The notes under the pieces: model-generated
What the model was told of the DNA's origin: nothing
What the model saw: the letters and a program-made list of their open reading frames with translations, nothing else
Database searches by the model: none
Position numbers and translations under genes: made by a program
Shown here: positions 15,001 to 21,008 of the stretch, piece after piece
How positions within the stretch are numbered: the stretch's first letter is position 1
Layout: each line of letters opens with the position of its first letter
Assembly: GCA_035647855.1 (NCBI GenBank)
Contig: DASRMP010000070.1
Coordinates: 1-64,000 of the forward strand
DNA length: 64,000 nt
Origin: JAAZBW01 sp035647855
GTDB taxonomy: Bacteria > Actinomycetota > Actinomycetes > Actinomycetales > Actinomycetaceae
Reading direction: 5' to 3'

Positions 15001-18000
15001 GGCGAGACCGGCACCCGCACGGTCCTCGGCTTCGCTGACGCCATTTGCCCGGCTCCGGCACCCGGCCAGACCGGCGACCCGAGTTGCGGTCGGGGTGCGG
15101 TCATCCTGCTGTCAGGCGGAGCCGTGGCGTCCGGTATCCGCACGATCCAGGTGACCACCCCGCTGAAGATCGAAGCCACCGCGCCGATGGATTTGGTGCA
15201 GACCCCCGATCACCCGGCCCTGATCGACCCGCCCACCACAAGCACCCTCACTCGCTCCGATGGTGGTTCCTTCGTGGCGGACGGCTTCCTGGTGGGTATG
15301 CAGGTCGCGGTTTCCGGGGTGGCCGGACTGCGCACCATCACCGAGGTCACCGACACGTCGCTGACGCTGACCGGCAGCCGGCTGCATGGTCTTGATCTTG
15401 GTGGCCCGGTAACGGTATTCGGCTACGACCCGGCCCGCAGCGGCGGGGTACTGATCGGTGGCGATCGCATCACGGTCTGCAACCCGGACGCGGTGGATGC
15501 TGCCGGTAACCCCGTGCCCTGCGGGCCGGTGCTGGGTGGGCCCAACTCGCCGCTGGTGATCTACGGTGACACCTCGCAGGACGGCGTTTGGTATTCGGGA
15601 GACCCCAAGAAGGTCGATGGCGTCAACTTCGGGCCCAAGCCGTTCGACCCCTTCTACGGCATTCCCGATGAGGACGAGGACTTCATCTTCCCGGTCGCCA
15701 ACGGGTTCGATCACGCCGGGAACGACATCATCGACGCGTCCGGGATGTTCGCCGGCGTCGCGGTCGGCGACCTGCCGACTGTCGGATTGACGATCTACGG
15801 TGGTGCCGGCAACGACACGATCATTGGCAGCCAGGCCGGCGACTTCCTGGCCGGTGGGTCGGGCGACGATATCATCCTTGGACAGGGCGGGCTGGACCAG
15901 ATCTACGGTGACAACGGCGTGAACGTGGACGTGCTGACCCGCGCGCTCACCCTGCCCTCGGTCAACACCAGCACCCACCCGTTGGCGGATGGTCTGGCAC
16001 CGGGTCGGGATTCGCTGTTCGGTGACGGTCGGCCGGGTACAGAAGAGTTGCCCGGGATGGACGTCATCTTTGGTGACTTCGGTCAGGTCGACCAGGACGT
16101 CGCCGATCCGAACCTGCCGGACGCGCGTCCGCAGAAGATTCAGACCACGGGCGCCATCCTGGCGATGCGAACCGATCGCACCGACGGACTGCCCGACCTC
16201 ATCATCGGCAGCGGCGCCGACGACTACCTGTTCGGTGGGACCGGCGACGACGTCATCGAGGCCGGCGAGGGCAACAACGTGGTGCTCGGCGACAACGGCC
16301 TGGTGTCGCTGCTGGTGGGGCTGCGCGTCGAGACGACCGACCCGGCCTTCTTCGGTAACGACCGCATCGTCGCCGGTGACGGGGAAGACATTGCTTTCGG
16401 TGGCACCGGCGCCGACTTCATCGACGCCGGCGACGGCGACAACCGGGTGCTGGGCGACAACGGGCGCTTCGTCCGATACACGGAACTGACTCCGGACTGG
16501 TCCATCCTGCCAGTGACGATCTCCCGATTGGAGACCACCTACCCCACCTTCGGCGGGCCGGACCGGATCACCACCGGCGCGGGCATCGATCTGGTCGCCG
16601 GTGGGACTGACGGTGACATCATCGCGTCCGGCGCAGGTGACGACGTGGTGCTCGGCGACAACGGCAGTTTCGACCTGATCGAGATCACCACAGTGTTGCG
16701 CGGGCTCAATGTGACCTCCACCGACAACACGATCGGTGGCGACGACGTGGTGTACGCCGCCGAGGGCAACGACATCGTGCTCGGTGGCACGGGCAACGAC
16801 GACATCGACGGCGGCGCCGGCGTCGACTACCTGTTCGGTGACAACGCGGCCTTCAACCTCGTGCTGGCGCACGGATACGTGCCCGAGCAGACCGACCAGT
16901 TGGGGTTGCCTTCGTCGGCTCTGCCTGCCACCGCCGCCGGGGAGTTGCGCTACCTGCAGATCACCCTGCTCGACCACGACCTGGCAGCCCTCGCCGCCGG
17001 TCCACTGGCGTGGGGCGATGACTACATCGCCGGCGGCCCCGATGACGACATGATCTGGGGCCAGTTGGGCAACGACGTCATCCAGGGCGACGGCGACATC
17101 GACTTCCGGGTGAACGGTGCCAAGGTGGGTGCCGAGCGTGACGCCGCCGGCTACCTGGCGGTGCGGCCCAGCTACGAGGCGGTCACCGATGGTGACGACT
17201 ACATCGAGGGCGGTGGCGGCGACGACGTGGTGTTCGGCGGACTGGGCGCCGATGACATCATCGGTGGCAGCTCGGCGCAGTTCTCGCTGGTGACGATGGC
17301 GCAGCGTCCCGATGGCAGCGACATGCTCTTCGGCGGCGCCGGTACCCGGATCGAACGCAACGAGGACTCCCGCGGCCATCTGCGCGACTCCGACGTACTG
17401 ATCGGTGACAACGGCAACGTCCTGCGCGTGGTGGTGGCCGACAGCACGGTGTTGACCAGGGCGCCGTGGGATCAGCGGTCGCAGCGGCAGGAGCTGGACG
17501 AAGGTCTGCTGCTCCGGGTGGTCGTGCTGCTGGACTACACCGAAGGCGGGCCGGATGCGTATCCGCAACTGTTCCCGGACATCACCCAGGCCGCGGCCGC
17601 GGGCGCGGGTACCGGAGTCGTCGACGTCTGGGGTGCCGATGAGCTGCACGGCGAGTCCGGCGACGACGCAATCTGGGCGGGCGGCGGCAACGACGTGGTC
17701 TACGCCGACGCGGGTGACGACAATGTGGTCGGTGGCTGGGGACACGACTGGATCTCCGGTGGGACCGGCGTCGACGTGCTGCACGGTGACGAGGCGTGGG
17801 CGACCTACCAGGTGCAGACCCTGACCACCCAGGGTTCGAAGGTCCGGCAGCATTCGGCGAAGTGCCACGTGGTGCCCCCGCAGCCCCAGTTCGCCAACGA
17901 CGTGATCTTCGGCGGTTGGGACGACGACGTGATCGACGGCGGGTGGGGCCACGATGCGCTGTCCGGAGCCGAGGCGCTGGCCACTTCCTACGCACCTGAC

Positions 18001-20979
18001 TACGCCGGTGGTGTCTTCGAAACAGGTTGGAACCGGCCGGTCAACAACGGCAACCTGCTCGGGGTGAACCCGGTCACCGGCAGGCCGGACGGCCAGTTCG
18101 ATCCCGAGACCGTGATCACGTTCAACCCCGACGGCAGCCAAGTGGATGTCGGCTGGCATCGGGTCAAGGTGACCGAGACCAAGACTGTGACAAACCCGCG
18201 GACCGGGGTTACCTCGACCAAGACCTACGACACGTGGGTCAAGGAATGGACCGGGCCTTCCGAACTGGTGTGGTTCATGACCAACGATCCGGCGGACGGC
18301 GATCCGCTCTCCCGGAATTGCGGTCGCCGCGGTCGTTGCTGCGGCACGCCGCGGACGTTCACTGACGGCGACGACGTGCTGTTCGGCGGGGACGGCCACG
18401 ACTGGCTGGTCGGCGGCACTGGTCAGGATGCGCTGTGGGGCGGTGCCGGCAACGATCTGCTGAACGGCGACGACGATCCGTGGACCGATCAGGGGCTCAA
18501 CCGGCATGCCGACCGCAGCGGCAGTTATGGCGATCTGCTGATCGGTGGCGATGGCCGTGACGAGTTCATCACGAACAACCGCGCCGATGAAGTGATTCAC
18601 GGTGACGGCAAATCGAAGTGCCGTGCCGGGCTGAAGTCGGCCGAGTTGCCGTCCGGATCGTTCGCGCGTTGGCCGGTGCTGCGGATGGTGCCTTCCGCCA
18701 TGCTGCGTGCACTGCGCGACGTGCCGAAGGTGGCCGGGCCACAGGTGGTGGCGGTGCCAGTGCAAGATCCGCTGCCGACAGGCACCGCAGACCTCACTCC
18801 GATCGCAGGATCGGCGCCCGGAGGTTCGGCCGCAAGTTGGTCACCGGTCTACTTCCAGCTGCCCGAGCCGGCCGCCGTGGACAACCCGTATCGTGGCGAC
18901 TCCGGCAATCTGGGCTGGGGAGCCGATTACGATTCGATGCACTGCCAGGCGGATGGGCGTGGCCGGACGGCATGCCTGGCGCGCGCGACCACGCTGCTGG
19001 TGACGATCGGCACCACCGTGGTGCTGCCGATTTCGATTCAATTGGTCGACGTCGTGGCCGATCTGGCTCCCCGGCATCGGAACAGCCGGAATGCCAACAG
19101 CCGCCCCGGCCGGGCCGAGCCGGTGCCGCTGTCTCGCGACAACCTGGCCACGGTGATCCAGCTGGCTGCCGGTATGTCCATGCTGCCGGTCACCGATGCC
19201 GCCACTGTCTCACCGGTTGACGATCCGCCGGTCTCACCGATTGACGATCCGCCGGTCTCACCGGTTGACGATCCGGTTGGTGAGCTTGGCGCCGGCCGGC
19301 CGGAGACGCCAGTGCTGGTTGCGGCGGCCTGGCTACCGGGTGTGGGTGCGGTCGATGGCTGGCTCGATCAAGGTGAGCCGTGGGCTGACAGCCGGGACGC
19401 GGAGTTCATCAACCTGGCCACGATCCCGTGGGTGACGCCGATGGCCGTGGCGGTTCTGGTCGACCTGCCGGCCGGGCACCACCGTCACACAGGGTGTCAC
19501 AGCAAACCGGCAGTTGGCTACCAGCTCGACAAGTCCCTTTGGTTGGGCACCGTCTCGGGTCCATCCACAGTGGGGTTGGCGCTCAACTGGCCGGCGCCCT
19601 GGGTGCCCGAAGAGTTGAAGCCGGCTCTGCCGCCTGCAGGCGGGGGAACCGAGACGCTGGCCGATTTCGCCGCCCTGCCGTGGTGGCGCACTCCGGTCGC
19701 GACCACGATGGCCATCAATCCCGGCGGGCAACCCGGTCATCATCCCGGCGGCCAACCCGGTCGGCCGATACATCTTCCACCGCCCGGGCCACAACTGTGG
19801 GCCGTGGAGCGCGCGGTTGCATGGTCGGATGTGGCGTTCCTGATCGGTTTGCCGAGCAAGCGCGGCGGCAGGTGTCGTGACACCGCGGGTGGCATCGGTG
19901 CTCTTCCTGACCCGTTGGGCAGCTGGGCGGGGCAATGGCCCCAGCGGTATCCGCAACCGGAGTCCGCCCTGCAGCCACCGCAATGGACCCTGCCGTGGAC
20001 CGATCCAATCCAGGTGTCGGTGTTCACAGGGGACGGACGGAATAACCGGCCCTGGGATTTCGGTGGGAGAACCCAAGAATGCCGGCACGCCGAACCGCGC
20101 CTGCTCGCCGCCGCGACGGTGACCCCCCAGCCACTGATTCTGGCCCTCGTCCTTGGTTCTGAACGAGCTGCTGTCGGCAATCACCCGCACCCAACGGGCA
20201 CGATGCCCCCTGTGGATGTGCAGCAGGGCTCGCTCTCCGGGACGCTGGCCATGCCGGGTCTGGGATTCCCTTGGCAGGCGATGGCGCTGCCGCTGGTACT
20301 GCCAGACGTGCTCGCGACCTTGGTGCGCGAGGCTACCGGTCACCGGGTCCGGCCGGCGGATTCCCGCGTCCTGGTGAACGGTCCGTGGACGTCAAGTCGG
20401 CTCCTCGGCTTGCTGGGTCTGAACCGACCCACCGGGATCACCGGGTCGCTGGTTACCACCGCCGGCGAGAGTCCGCTGCAGTTGCGCGCCGCCGCGCTGG
20501 TGTTGCCGGTGCGCATCGACATCACCCTGCCGGGCGGCCACCGGTGCACCGAAGCCCGAGTCCGCTCCATCACGATCGGCGTAGCCGTCTCGGAGTGGGC
20601 CGCCTTGAGCCGCGGCCCCGGCGGACACCGAGTATCCGGTACCCGGCACGACGATCGGTGGGTGCTGCTGTCGACCGCGACTGACCGCGCAATGGCCTGG
20701 CAGTCGCAGCAGGATCCACGAAGCCAAGCCGTGCTGTCACCCTGGGCACGACCCTGGACGATCCCGATGGTCGTGTCCTTGGCAGTCGCGGCCCCCGGCC
20801 ACCGCCACGGGGTTCGGTACCGACCCGGCACCACACAGCCGACGCCCCACGTCACCTTCACCTTTCCACCCCCACAGTGGAGACTTCCGGGCCAACCGAT
20901 TGTCACCGGGACTCTGACGAAAGTGGTGCCCGCACGGACGAAAGCGCTACCCGGACTCCATCACGATCGACGGCGATGA
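1..20979 (+). CDS. Giant modular RTX repeat surface/secreted protein (5' end missing)
   Basis: The frame is open from base 1 and the residues before the first possible start (GTG at 79) already fit the repeat pattern, so the true start lies left of the window and at least 6,992 residues are encoded. Layout by position: 1-5520 Gly/Ala-rich repeats alternating SGAGA..EN and ARN..IG endings; 5550-7140 short beta modules (GLTSGxxYxV and WxxDGFxxGQ types); 7200-8200 more Gly/Ala-rich repeats; 8200-10800 beta-rich, haemagglutinin-like sequence; 10800-12350 NTDAD/GLAGND-like motifs; 12370-13520 three Calx-beta-like stretches ending in VxDxxTPGL; 13660-15460 more DGF modules; 15730-18610 about 30 RTX nonapeptides (GGxGxDxxx) interrupted by VLGDNG; 18830-20970 a W-P/GH repeat array. 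No LPxTG motif or C-terminal membrane segment is visible. RTX blocks bind calcium and fold after export. An adhesin or S-layer-like role is inference. Confidence 0.85.
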   Translation, partial: HVDGGSLASDGDITIEATNDAAIEAKVLAVAAAAAGGAAGIGVALGASVARNFIGWDPGSDIAPDFTSADASSTAPVSVITGNTVKIVSGARTGDVYEYVAASPLTTTDLSTLEYGDTTQWRLVGTDDRAQVRAYISGATRVEADALTLAADAKQTIDALVATGAVALTGGGTAVGVSGAGVYAENRIATDVQAFVDGDDPDTTPVTEKTTIDAGGIDITATDASGINAVAGAAAIAAAIGGVGAAVSIGLSLAFNLVANDVAAYIAHATVDSDGDIVLAATAEGPDAFALTGVNATQLKNAASNPTEANLKPIRAAFTAAGHELPTAPVVSTIAADGSWLVTSGSEVYVITRSGDTLVASRPTIGAVAVAASVGAGLGAIGVAVSGAGAVAENTVLSTVNAYLDASAVTRAVDVDIHAASSASVIATIASASAAIGIGVTIAGVGASIGVSIARNTIGTAVKSADALPEVGAFMRNTSVSASGAVGLDAAGNQTIAAVVIAMSAAVGAGAGVGAGMSGAGVRSENTITSDVRAFISATTSATVTAASVRLRAADRSAIAATAGSAGLTAGIGLLGGAAIAIGATTALNTIATDVAAYLLNVSVRATATDNPTDPAAVTGIAVTADNSAIISAISAAASLAIGGGLAVGIGISGAGAQAINVILTTTNAFMTSSDVNSQADVTLAAIDTAVVTATILATAIALAAGGGAAGISIGAALAQNLIGWTLDGLASPSQVRAYLLETTVEAVGTLSLVATTVPDPAAEPNRPNRRIESTVLSGSVAVAGGPLGVGLGGAGAAAINRIATRIEATIDGGATVNAGVRAHSVLLTAQDNSTIDANTGAAAIAVGIGALGAGGSVGVAIARNEIANQVHAGIINVGQVTTAGAVTLTATEAATIKATTAAAAAAGAVGGIAIGFAGAGANARNVIGTRTSAAIEDSGVVSAAAVSLTATSTGTKVDALVTGLSAAIAAGLGTGAAAIGVAVAENYIGWDPQTVDVLDTEVVLTTDDAPARITKGQKVKIASGAAAGDVYQYIGDTALTNPNLKTQDYTDDSLWRQLGTTGAGGTSATITDSSVHADTLALSAESGQTINATVEAASVALAGGGVAVAFAAAGVYVVNRVGQATMAIITGGTINVRGRAGSAISASAIDNSTISSIGGAAAVSAAFGFISSFSAAIATSVARNDIRSTVQAAISGATVDVTSGLTKLSATNYAKVDAASTAAALSVSFSGWSLAGGGAIEDVSITTATTSSVSGGTLNLGGGLEVTAKDTSLGKAEVASAAVALGFAAAGSYAKVDVSPTTQAFLSAATVNASGPVSVTSSEQAKAIALANGNAYGLLDAAGSVATATIGASVAAFIDGGSVRSTQGGITLTARYNATDSGANNAPEGLANGVSATAGASTGGLIASSGASATAVDKATVDAYVGTSTLSAAGAITLLATSYSAPISRTVGEGFGLVGAGGAVSTRSTAATATRASLDGNVTGAATIDVVALAVTTPSATAQALAGGIIASGNAVESNAVVVPRDADSPNAGASLGAGTITATGTITVNATLTAGATASSVGYSLAGKVTAGASTAVASLTPWIRAAIGAGAVTSTTGSIAVFGLYNAVFDSTAATGGPASADSQTSAGSFFGSGSKADSTATASPSVQAIVHSGAVLAARDDVVLRAKANTTAHAKARGLAVALGAALGETDATAYAGVNSAGTPGTVEAQLNGSVGNLTTAGAANVTVDAISADIATARSDAAGGGLYPDQSNDATAVVKPKSVASIGSGAVNATGAVTVRAIGNPEGDASANGTSGGVINVGGSRSNVTVSPTATAFIAANGKVRAGSLTVTASATAPSGSAPSYLIKVPINTATETLTVDSHGLQTGEVVEYDPNGSTPISGLQGPYGETLVKVVDGVETTITVATQRQYNIIAVSANTIAFGNQFAAEDVNALTDTITFSAPHNFRCDATWCDQVTFIGTSAGGLTNGTAYWVSVIDERTVRLTTSKDMAQRPGNYLESFTSGGVSGNTITVTDGSHNFTTGQAVTYITVAPLEFASAQVDVNTSLDGQTVKFTANPNADNIYFAYQSGTAEGQRMPHGLSNNDLVVYRVNATDGTATPIIGLVDGQTYAVVVIDEYSIQLKHSVLFDGNVTLVRSGSGDQIIRGSGNWLADGFFSGEQIVVTGGGAGTYTVAHVSETTLTLHPNVLTDATQVSGNFTFSRAANQAADSYDTITRSGGSWTNDGFHPGVITITGTNAGIYTVIGVTATQLRLLPQSLASNFASSGTATVDRGQVWVTIDEANPIALSVNRTDGDTHSIIKVADQPIVGLTSGQTYYVTNPTASGFKLASSYANAMAGIALTLSRPTTTTGSGRHRIGPQGVDLGAVSGELRINLTSATVPAGQQITGPGGVSLAVISPTAGDGTSGATAKGSSGSLVGVGENSATVTAAPVVNAYVGADAEITTTTDVAISAISTTSLSSFAKNGTGGGVAIGSATATVNQTGNSTSASVGDRALIVAGRNFRLAATSSSTGRSSAEARAAGGIALAESDAATCTNFATSVKLNPKATVIAGESATVTARSAVDASSHAYASGAGFGADGDANATTTVGGSAAATTATIDNDASLVAKRTSIVATVSGLTATTEGRADGAGFYGEGSGEGTVTVTPSTTVAIKDGAQVTGWEGVDLISRFTNVTTHAYGFARATGLFGHVDADGNTTTTLTSAVNGSTADTHHALITAGPRDPGPGNTDLERPGTANLALFVDTNNTDVKVTRDSDVSRRALAGGGADQGGSMLGSVLTINFGETDVRILSGRSPILVIDASGKIVTAVGVTVHDEVTNTDLGEGATINAGNTRIVVNDISNPGPGNVLFRATTITGGSGTAGDTITNGTWTFVPTLTQVRIVNNWLRDLQMNDITVANSNNPIVTLSGTTVDLTFNIVTAAAPTFVEILSTHAPAVAGTDGPAITINGVIENPIGTTSVRNSFGPILGAAKRAVDTSGDPASLIRTNILDLQAPNSTIGTSSRRINVDVVDVENPVGSRILPRATTFTALVVNGFTDSIAIASHSFFTGQLVTYSGTGIGGLTSGTVYSVIAAPDGQSLQLAAVADPWNPIQLTPTGSATASLTPLERFSVVSQGSLYLDVRAILRVPSASTVSSHQVLIDGVASISGNADVLLQPALRQTGTAASPGVTVVLPTASAKYYNFFQPDSGSVPSWGLGLFGSGTGNVASTWVFKARDAGGAPTNAGVTAGGNIIIEAAAPTIDPSTAPAKRINVDAITEITGTGHIDILTNGEITNAEQTGDLRVGRIRANFDDVTLFSPAAIVDAVRDAGAGVEADVAGVNLTMHAGLAGLTGGIGAPDNWLEIDVDRLDGVGVTLGVVNAYDVIAPVTGTQGIFLTEIDGDFQVDTIQTVSNVGLSTVAGSILDARNGGEGDDGWNIQGLSIDLYANGGSIGVADNDLEIHSQYPGWTESDDVALEASGSIFVTETEGGLRLVWARAKAGDIRLTVRESADLDEDLVLVASGSAHFAEDAPLSPFDIPIGTIWATGAGLAEGNVQLRVGDNITTDSNSRIWASGQIEIFGDWLNLDPNYGATMVFAGDIAAGYLAVGSNSPPKLTRIFGNTDADIIQFGGDPAAPGQADTTIEMGDQLGDPGYIHLGSQTRVYGSSSETTGADDGEDRFFVYYLQTMDVAAGHTLTLDGQADTDTYTVYTTGSRATASGVRNYVINLLDTGDPADGADLAAIYGADNLDPALNGYLPGTTTAAPNDDVFLLRAATCIPAAGGQTCEGDNETADRPAFVALLHGSVANYADLIAGNEPTTAVQRVNYDTALNGRLTVYGLAGNDHFYVDDTTVTITLDGGEGFDNFQIGQIFGTKRDAASGGVAPQDLFPALVATTRGWLSPGTHAPLLATGGTGNDTFTVYSNQAELRLEGDDDSDLFVVRAFALAQTCDDADGDGRCDAGHSRNETWTDDLILLDENGRPRPIIGVSTGRPLDIRTGGGDDEVQYNVNAPVSVDGGTGIDKVVILGTEFADDIVITADSVNGAGINLRFTAVEMVEVDGLEGDDEFFVLSTAFGVAYRIIGGLGSDTINVAGDVTEDIVVRELEGVSGTVDHLIRSDNDAGYDGLTAGGVQTNVVRDSGLVVIEQTNGTWVTEGGTIDSYTIRLATRPSGKVYVSVTAAASPQEEATDAAAVNLANIAELLPVGVGDSIWLCTTASGGSCAAPSDFQRFVYRNGVLTGVAGQALVLTFGPDDYATAQSVYVYAPDDARSEGDRVVVVQHSVLSDDPRYHGIAVANVEVAVRDNDTPGLKVTEVSPGSTVEDRQSIVVEGSHNPHAGGAYTGVDDEILVQLAGDPGDGVTVVVRLTLNSAGAQAIILSSTDIRWDANALTLTFTGGAAGNWDAAVRLAIRAADDYRAEDPQTAVIGFECASGETCGDDTTYRLHNLRSGFASVDVTVVDDETPGLVITESGTGTVVVDDDPNTAADETLLPSNHDSYTIRLTKSPDGTVQVVVLTDGLTDVVSVGGVPVVPEEIGEVGDGRWTGNGTTTAEPEPVDPSDLGGRRITRDDAGSWLADGFLEGQRVRIYNAADTSQFVDLKIAVIRGTNPTQDDTLQFTAEGATPDWWSTAATVTVVRLGAVVTFDQTNWYQEQTVVLKADPGYAVPVVRQGSKTYPATTHLLSAIQGPLSVEGGVTGADRSLRSAVKLPGEKDAPGFSVAAQASEGRQIDVLNIFNDSSRQNGSGILTSTNLSGFGMGGDLVFTGSNPFGDPVSYAGGISFGTAAGTSIEVLNLLLGEGNDTLDIQGTLNPAFAVSSSGAFNYSGTTITREGPVSWSDFGFLPGQLLTISGVAGSWVITGISKDGLTLTVDAALPDSITGVHTVASREPTVQGSGTATGTDTGGVVRRDSGSWVADGFVAGQRVILDGQAGQWRVVAVDDLTLTLTGTTLTQGLRTVTLPGEHGGLTVVHGGGNAPLIITGNMTGGQGSLTRADGMAWSADGFAVGQLVHLDGETGTRTVLGFADAICPAPAPGQTGDPSCGRGAVILLSGGAVASGIRTIQVTTPLKIEATAPMDLVQTPDHPALIDPPTTSTLTRSDGGSFVADGFLVGMQVAVSGVAGLRTITEVTDTSLTLTGSRLHGLDLGGPVTVFGYDPARSGGVLIGGDRITVCNPDAVDAAGNPVPCGPVLGGPNSPLVIYGDTSQDGVWYSGDPKKVDGVNFGPKPFDPFYGIPDEDEDFIFPVANGFDHAGNDIIDASGMFAGVAVGDLPTVGLTIYGGAGNDTIIGSQAGDFLAGGSGDDIILGQGGLDQIYGDNGVNVDVLTRALTLPSVNTSTHPLADGLAPGRDSLFGDGRPGTEELPGMDVIFGDFGQVDQDVADPNLPDARPQKIQTTGAILAMRTDRTDGLPDLIIGSGADDYLFGGTGDDVIEAGEGNNVVLGDNGLVSLLVGLRVETTDPAFFGNDRIVAGDGEDIAFGGTGADFIDAGDGDNRVLGDNGRFVRYTELTPDWSILPVTISRLETTYPTFGGPDRITTGAGIDLVAGGTDGDIIASGAGDDVVLGDNGSFDLIEITTVLRGLNVTSTDNTIGGDDVVYAAEGNDIVLGGTGNDDIDGGAGVDYLFGDNAAFNLVLAHGYVPEQTDQLGLPSSALPATAAGELRYLQITLLDHDLAALAAGPLAWGDDYIAGGPDDDMIWGQLGNDVIQGDGDIDFRVNGAKVGAERDAAGYLAVRPSYEAVTDGDDYIEGGGGDDVVFGGLGADDIIGGSSAQFSLVTMAQRPDGSDMLFGGAGTRIERNEDSRGHLRDSDVLIGDNGNVLRVVVADSTVLTRAPWDQRSQRQELDEGLLLRVVVLLDYTEGGPDAYPQLFPDITQAAAAGAGTGVVDVWGADELHGESGDDAIWAGGGNDVVYADAGDDNVVGGWGHDWISGGTGVDVLHGDEAWATYQVQTLTTQGSKVRQHSAKCHVVPPQPQFANDVIFGGWDDDVIDGGWGHDALSGAEALATSYAPDYAGGVFETGWNRPVNNGNLLGVNPVTGRPDGQFDPETVITFNPDGSQVDVGWHRVKVTETKTVTNPRTGVTSTKTYDTWVKEWTGPSELVWFMTNDPADGDPLSRNCGRRGRCCGTPRTFTDGDDVLFGGDGHDWLVGGTGQDALWGGAGNDLLNGDDDPWTDQGLNRHADRSGSYGDLLIGGDGRDEFITNNRADEVIHGDGKSKCRAGLKSAELPSGSFARWPVLRMVPSAMLRALRDVPKVAGPQVVAVPVQDPLPTGTADLTPIAGSAPGGSAASWSPVYFQLPEPAAVDNPYRGDSGNLGWGADYDSMHCQADGRGRTACLARATTLLVTIGTTVVLPISIQLVDVVADLAPRHRNSRNANSRPGRAEPVPLSRDNLATVIQLAAGMSMLPVTDAATVSPVDDPPVSPIDDPPVSPVDDPVGELGAGRPETPVLVAAAWLPGVGAVDGWLDQGEPWADSRDAEFINLATIPWVTPMAVAVLVDLPAGHHRHTGCHSKPAVGYQLDKSLWLGTVSGPSTVGLALNWPAPWVPEELKPALPPAGGGTETLADFAALPWWRTPVATTMAINPGGQPGHHPGGQPGRPIHLPPPGPQLWAVERAVAWSDVAFLIGLPSKRGGRCRDTAGGIGALPDPLGSWAGQWPQRYPQPESALQPPQWTLPWTDPIQVSVFTGDGRNNRPWDFGGRTQECRHAEPRLLAAATVTPQPLILALVLGSERAAVGNHPHPTGTMPPVDVQQGSLSGTLAMPGLGFPWQAMALPLVLPDVLATLVREATGHRVRPADSRVLVNGPWTSSRLLGLLGLNRPTGITGSLVTTAGESPLQLRAAALVLPVRIDITLPGGHRCTEARVRSITIGVAVSEWAALSRGPGGHRVSGTRHDDRWVLLSTATDRAMAWQSQQDPRSQAVLSPWARPWTIPMVVSLAVAAPGHRHGVRYRPGTTQPTPHVTFTFPPPQWRLPGQPIVTGTLTKVVPARTKALPGLHHDRRR
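154..385 (+). repeat. GWDP insertion module, copy 1
   Basis: A segment of about 75 codons begins IGWDP, then reads VKIVSGARTGDVYEY and ends QWRLVGTDD. It interrupts the Gly/Ala-rich repeat pattern and has a second copy at 2961-3190. Both follow an ARNFIG- or AENYIG-type repeat ending, so the module was duplicated with its flanking repeats. Confidence 0.75.
2961..3190 (+). repeat. GWDP insertion module, copy 2
   Basis: This copy reads IGWDP, VKIASGAAAGDVYQY and LWRQLGTTG, aligning along its whole length with 154-385. A third repeat ending at about 2170 has IGW followed directly by the next repeat, so it may be an empty site for the same module. Confidence 0.75.
6451..15390 (+). repeat. Seven scattered DGF modules within the giant protein
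   Basis: The module pattern is R-x(2,3)-[GS]-x-W-x2-D-G-F-x2-G-Q-x-V followed by a hydrophobic-G-x-T-V stretch and TLTL. Copies start near 6451, 6658, 13660, 14446, 14680, 14931 and 15247. The first two sit before the haemagglutinin-like stretch and the other five just before the RTX block. Each unit is 45-60 residues and looks like a small beta domain. I do not recognise it as a named family. Confidence 0.75.
15730..18610 (+). repeat. RTX (haemolysin-type calcium-binding) repeat block
   Basis: About 30 glycine/aspartate nonapeptides such as GGAGNDTII, GGTGDDVIE and GGWGHDWIS occur here. Several are organised in longer units of roughly 65 residues that close with VLGDNG or LFGDNA and a variable spacer. 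In RTX proteins such repeats form calcium-loaded parallel beta rolls outside the cell. A short Cys cluster (CGRRGRCCG) near 18320 is unusual for this fold. Confidence 0.9.
18830..20970 (+). repeat. C-terminal W-P / GH repeat array of the giant protein
   Basis: After the RTX block, a degenerate unit of about 70-105 residues recurs. Its core is a Pro-Trp or Pro-x-Trp, a Pro four to five residues later, an alternating hydrophobic strand, then P-x-GH-x-H or GHR. Cores lie near 19030 (LPISIQLVDVVADL), 19420 (IPWVTPMAVAV), 19674 (LPWWRTPVATT), 19988 (LPWTDPIQVSV), 20266 (FPWQAMALPLV), 20480 (LVLPVRIDITLPGGHR) and 20752 (RPWTIPMVVSL). The family is unknown to me. Position after RTX repeats suggests a surface-attachment or secretion domain, which is inference. 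Confidence 0.6.
19202..19270 (+). repeat. 21-bp tandem repeat encoding PVSPxDDP
   Basis: Three near-identical 21-bp units encode VSPVDDP, VSPIDDP and VSPVDDP in frame. They form a short Pro/Asp linker inside the C-terminal region of the giant protein. A 21-bp unit can expand or contract without breaking the frame. Confidence 0.85.
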
Positions 20980-21008
20980 TCCTCGGATCCTCGGCAGCCG
21001 TGCCACCC

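Noticed and set aside
15112..18765. 1,217-codon minus-strand frame antisense to the RTX block
   Set aside because: The repeated VVGEHHVV-like pattern is simply the reverse complement of GGDDVV-type RTX codons, not an independent protein.
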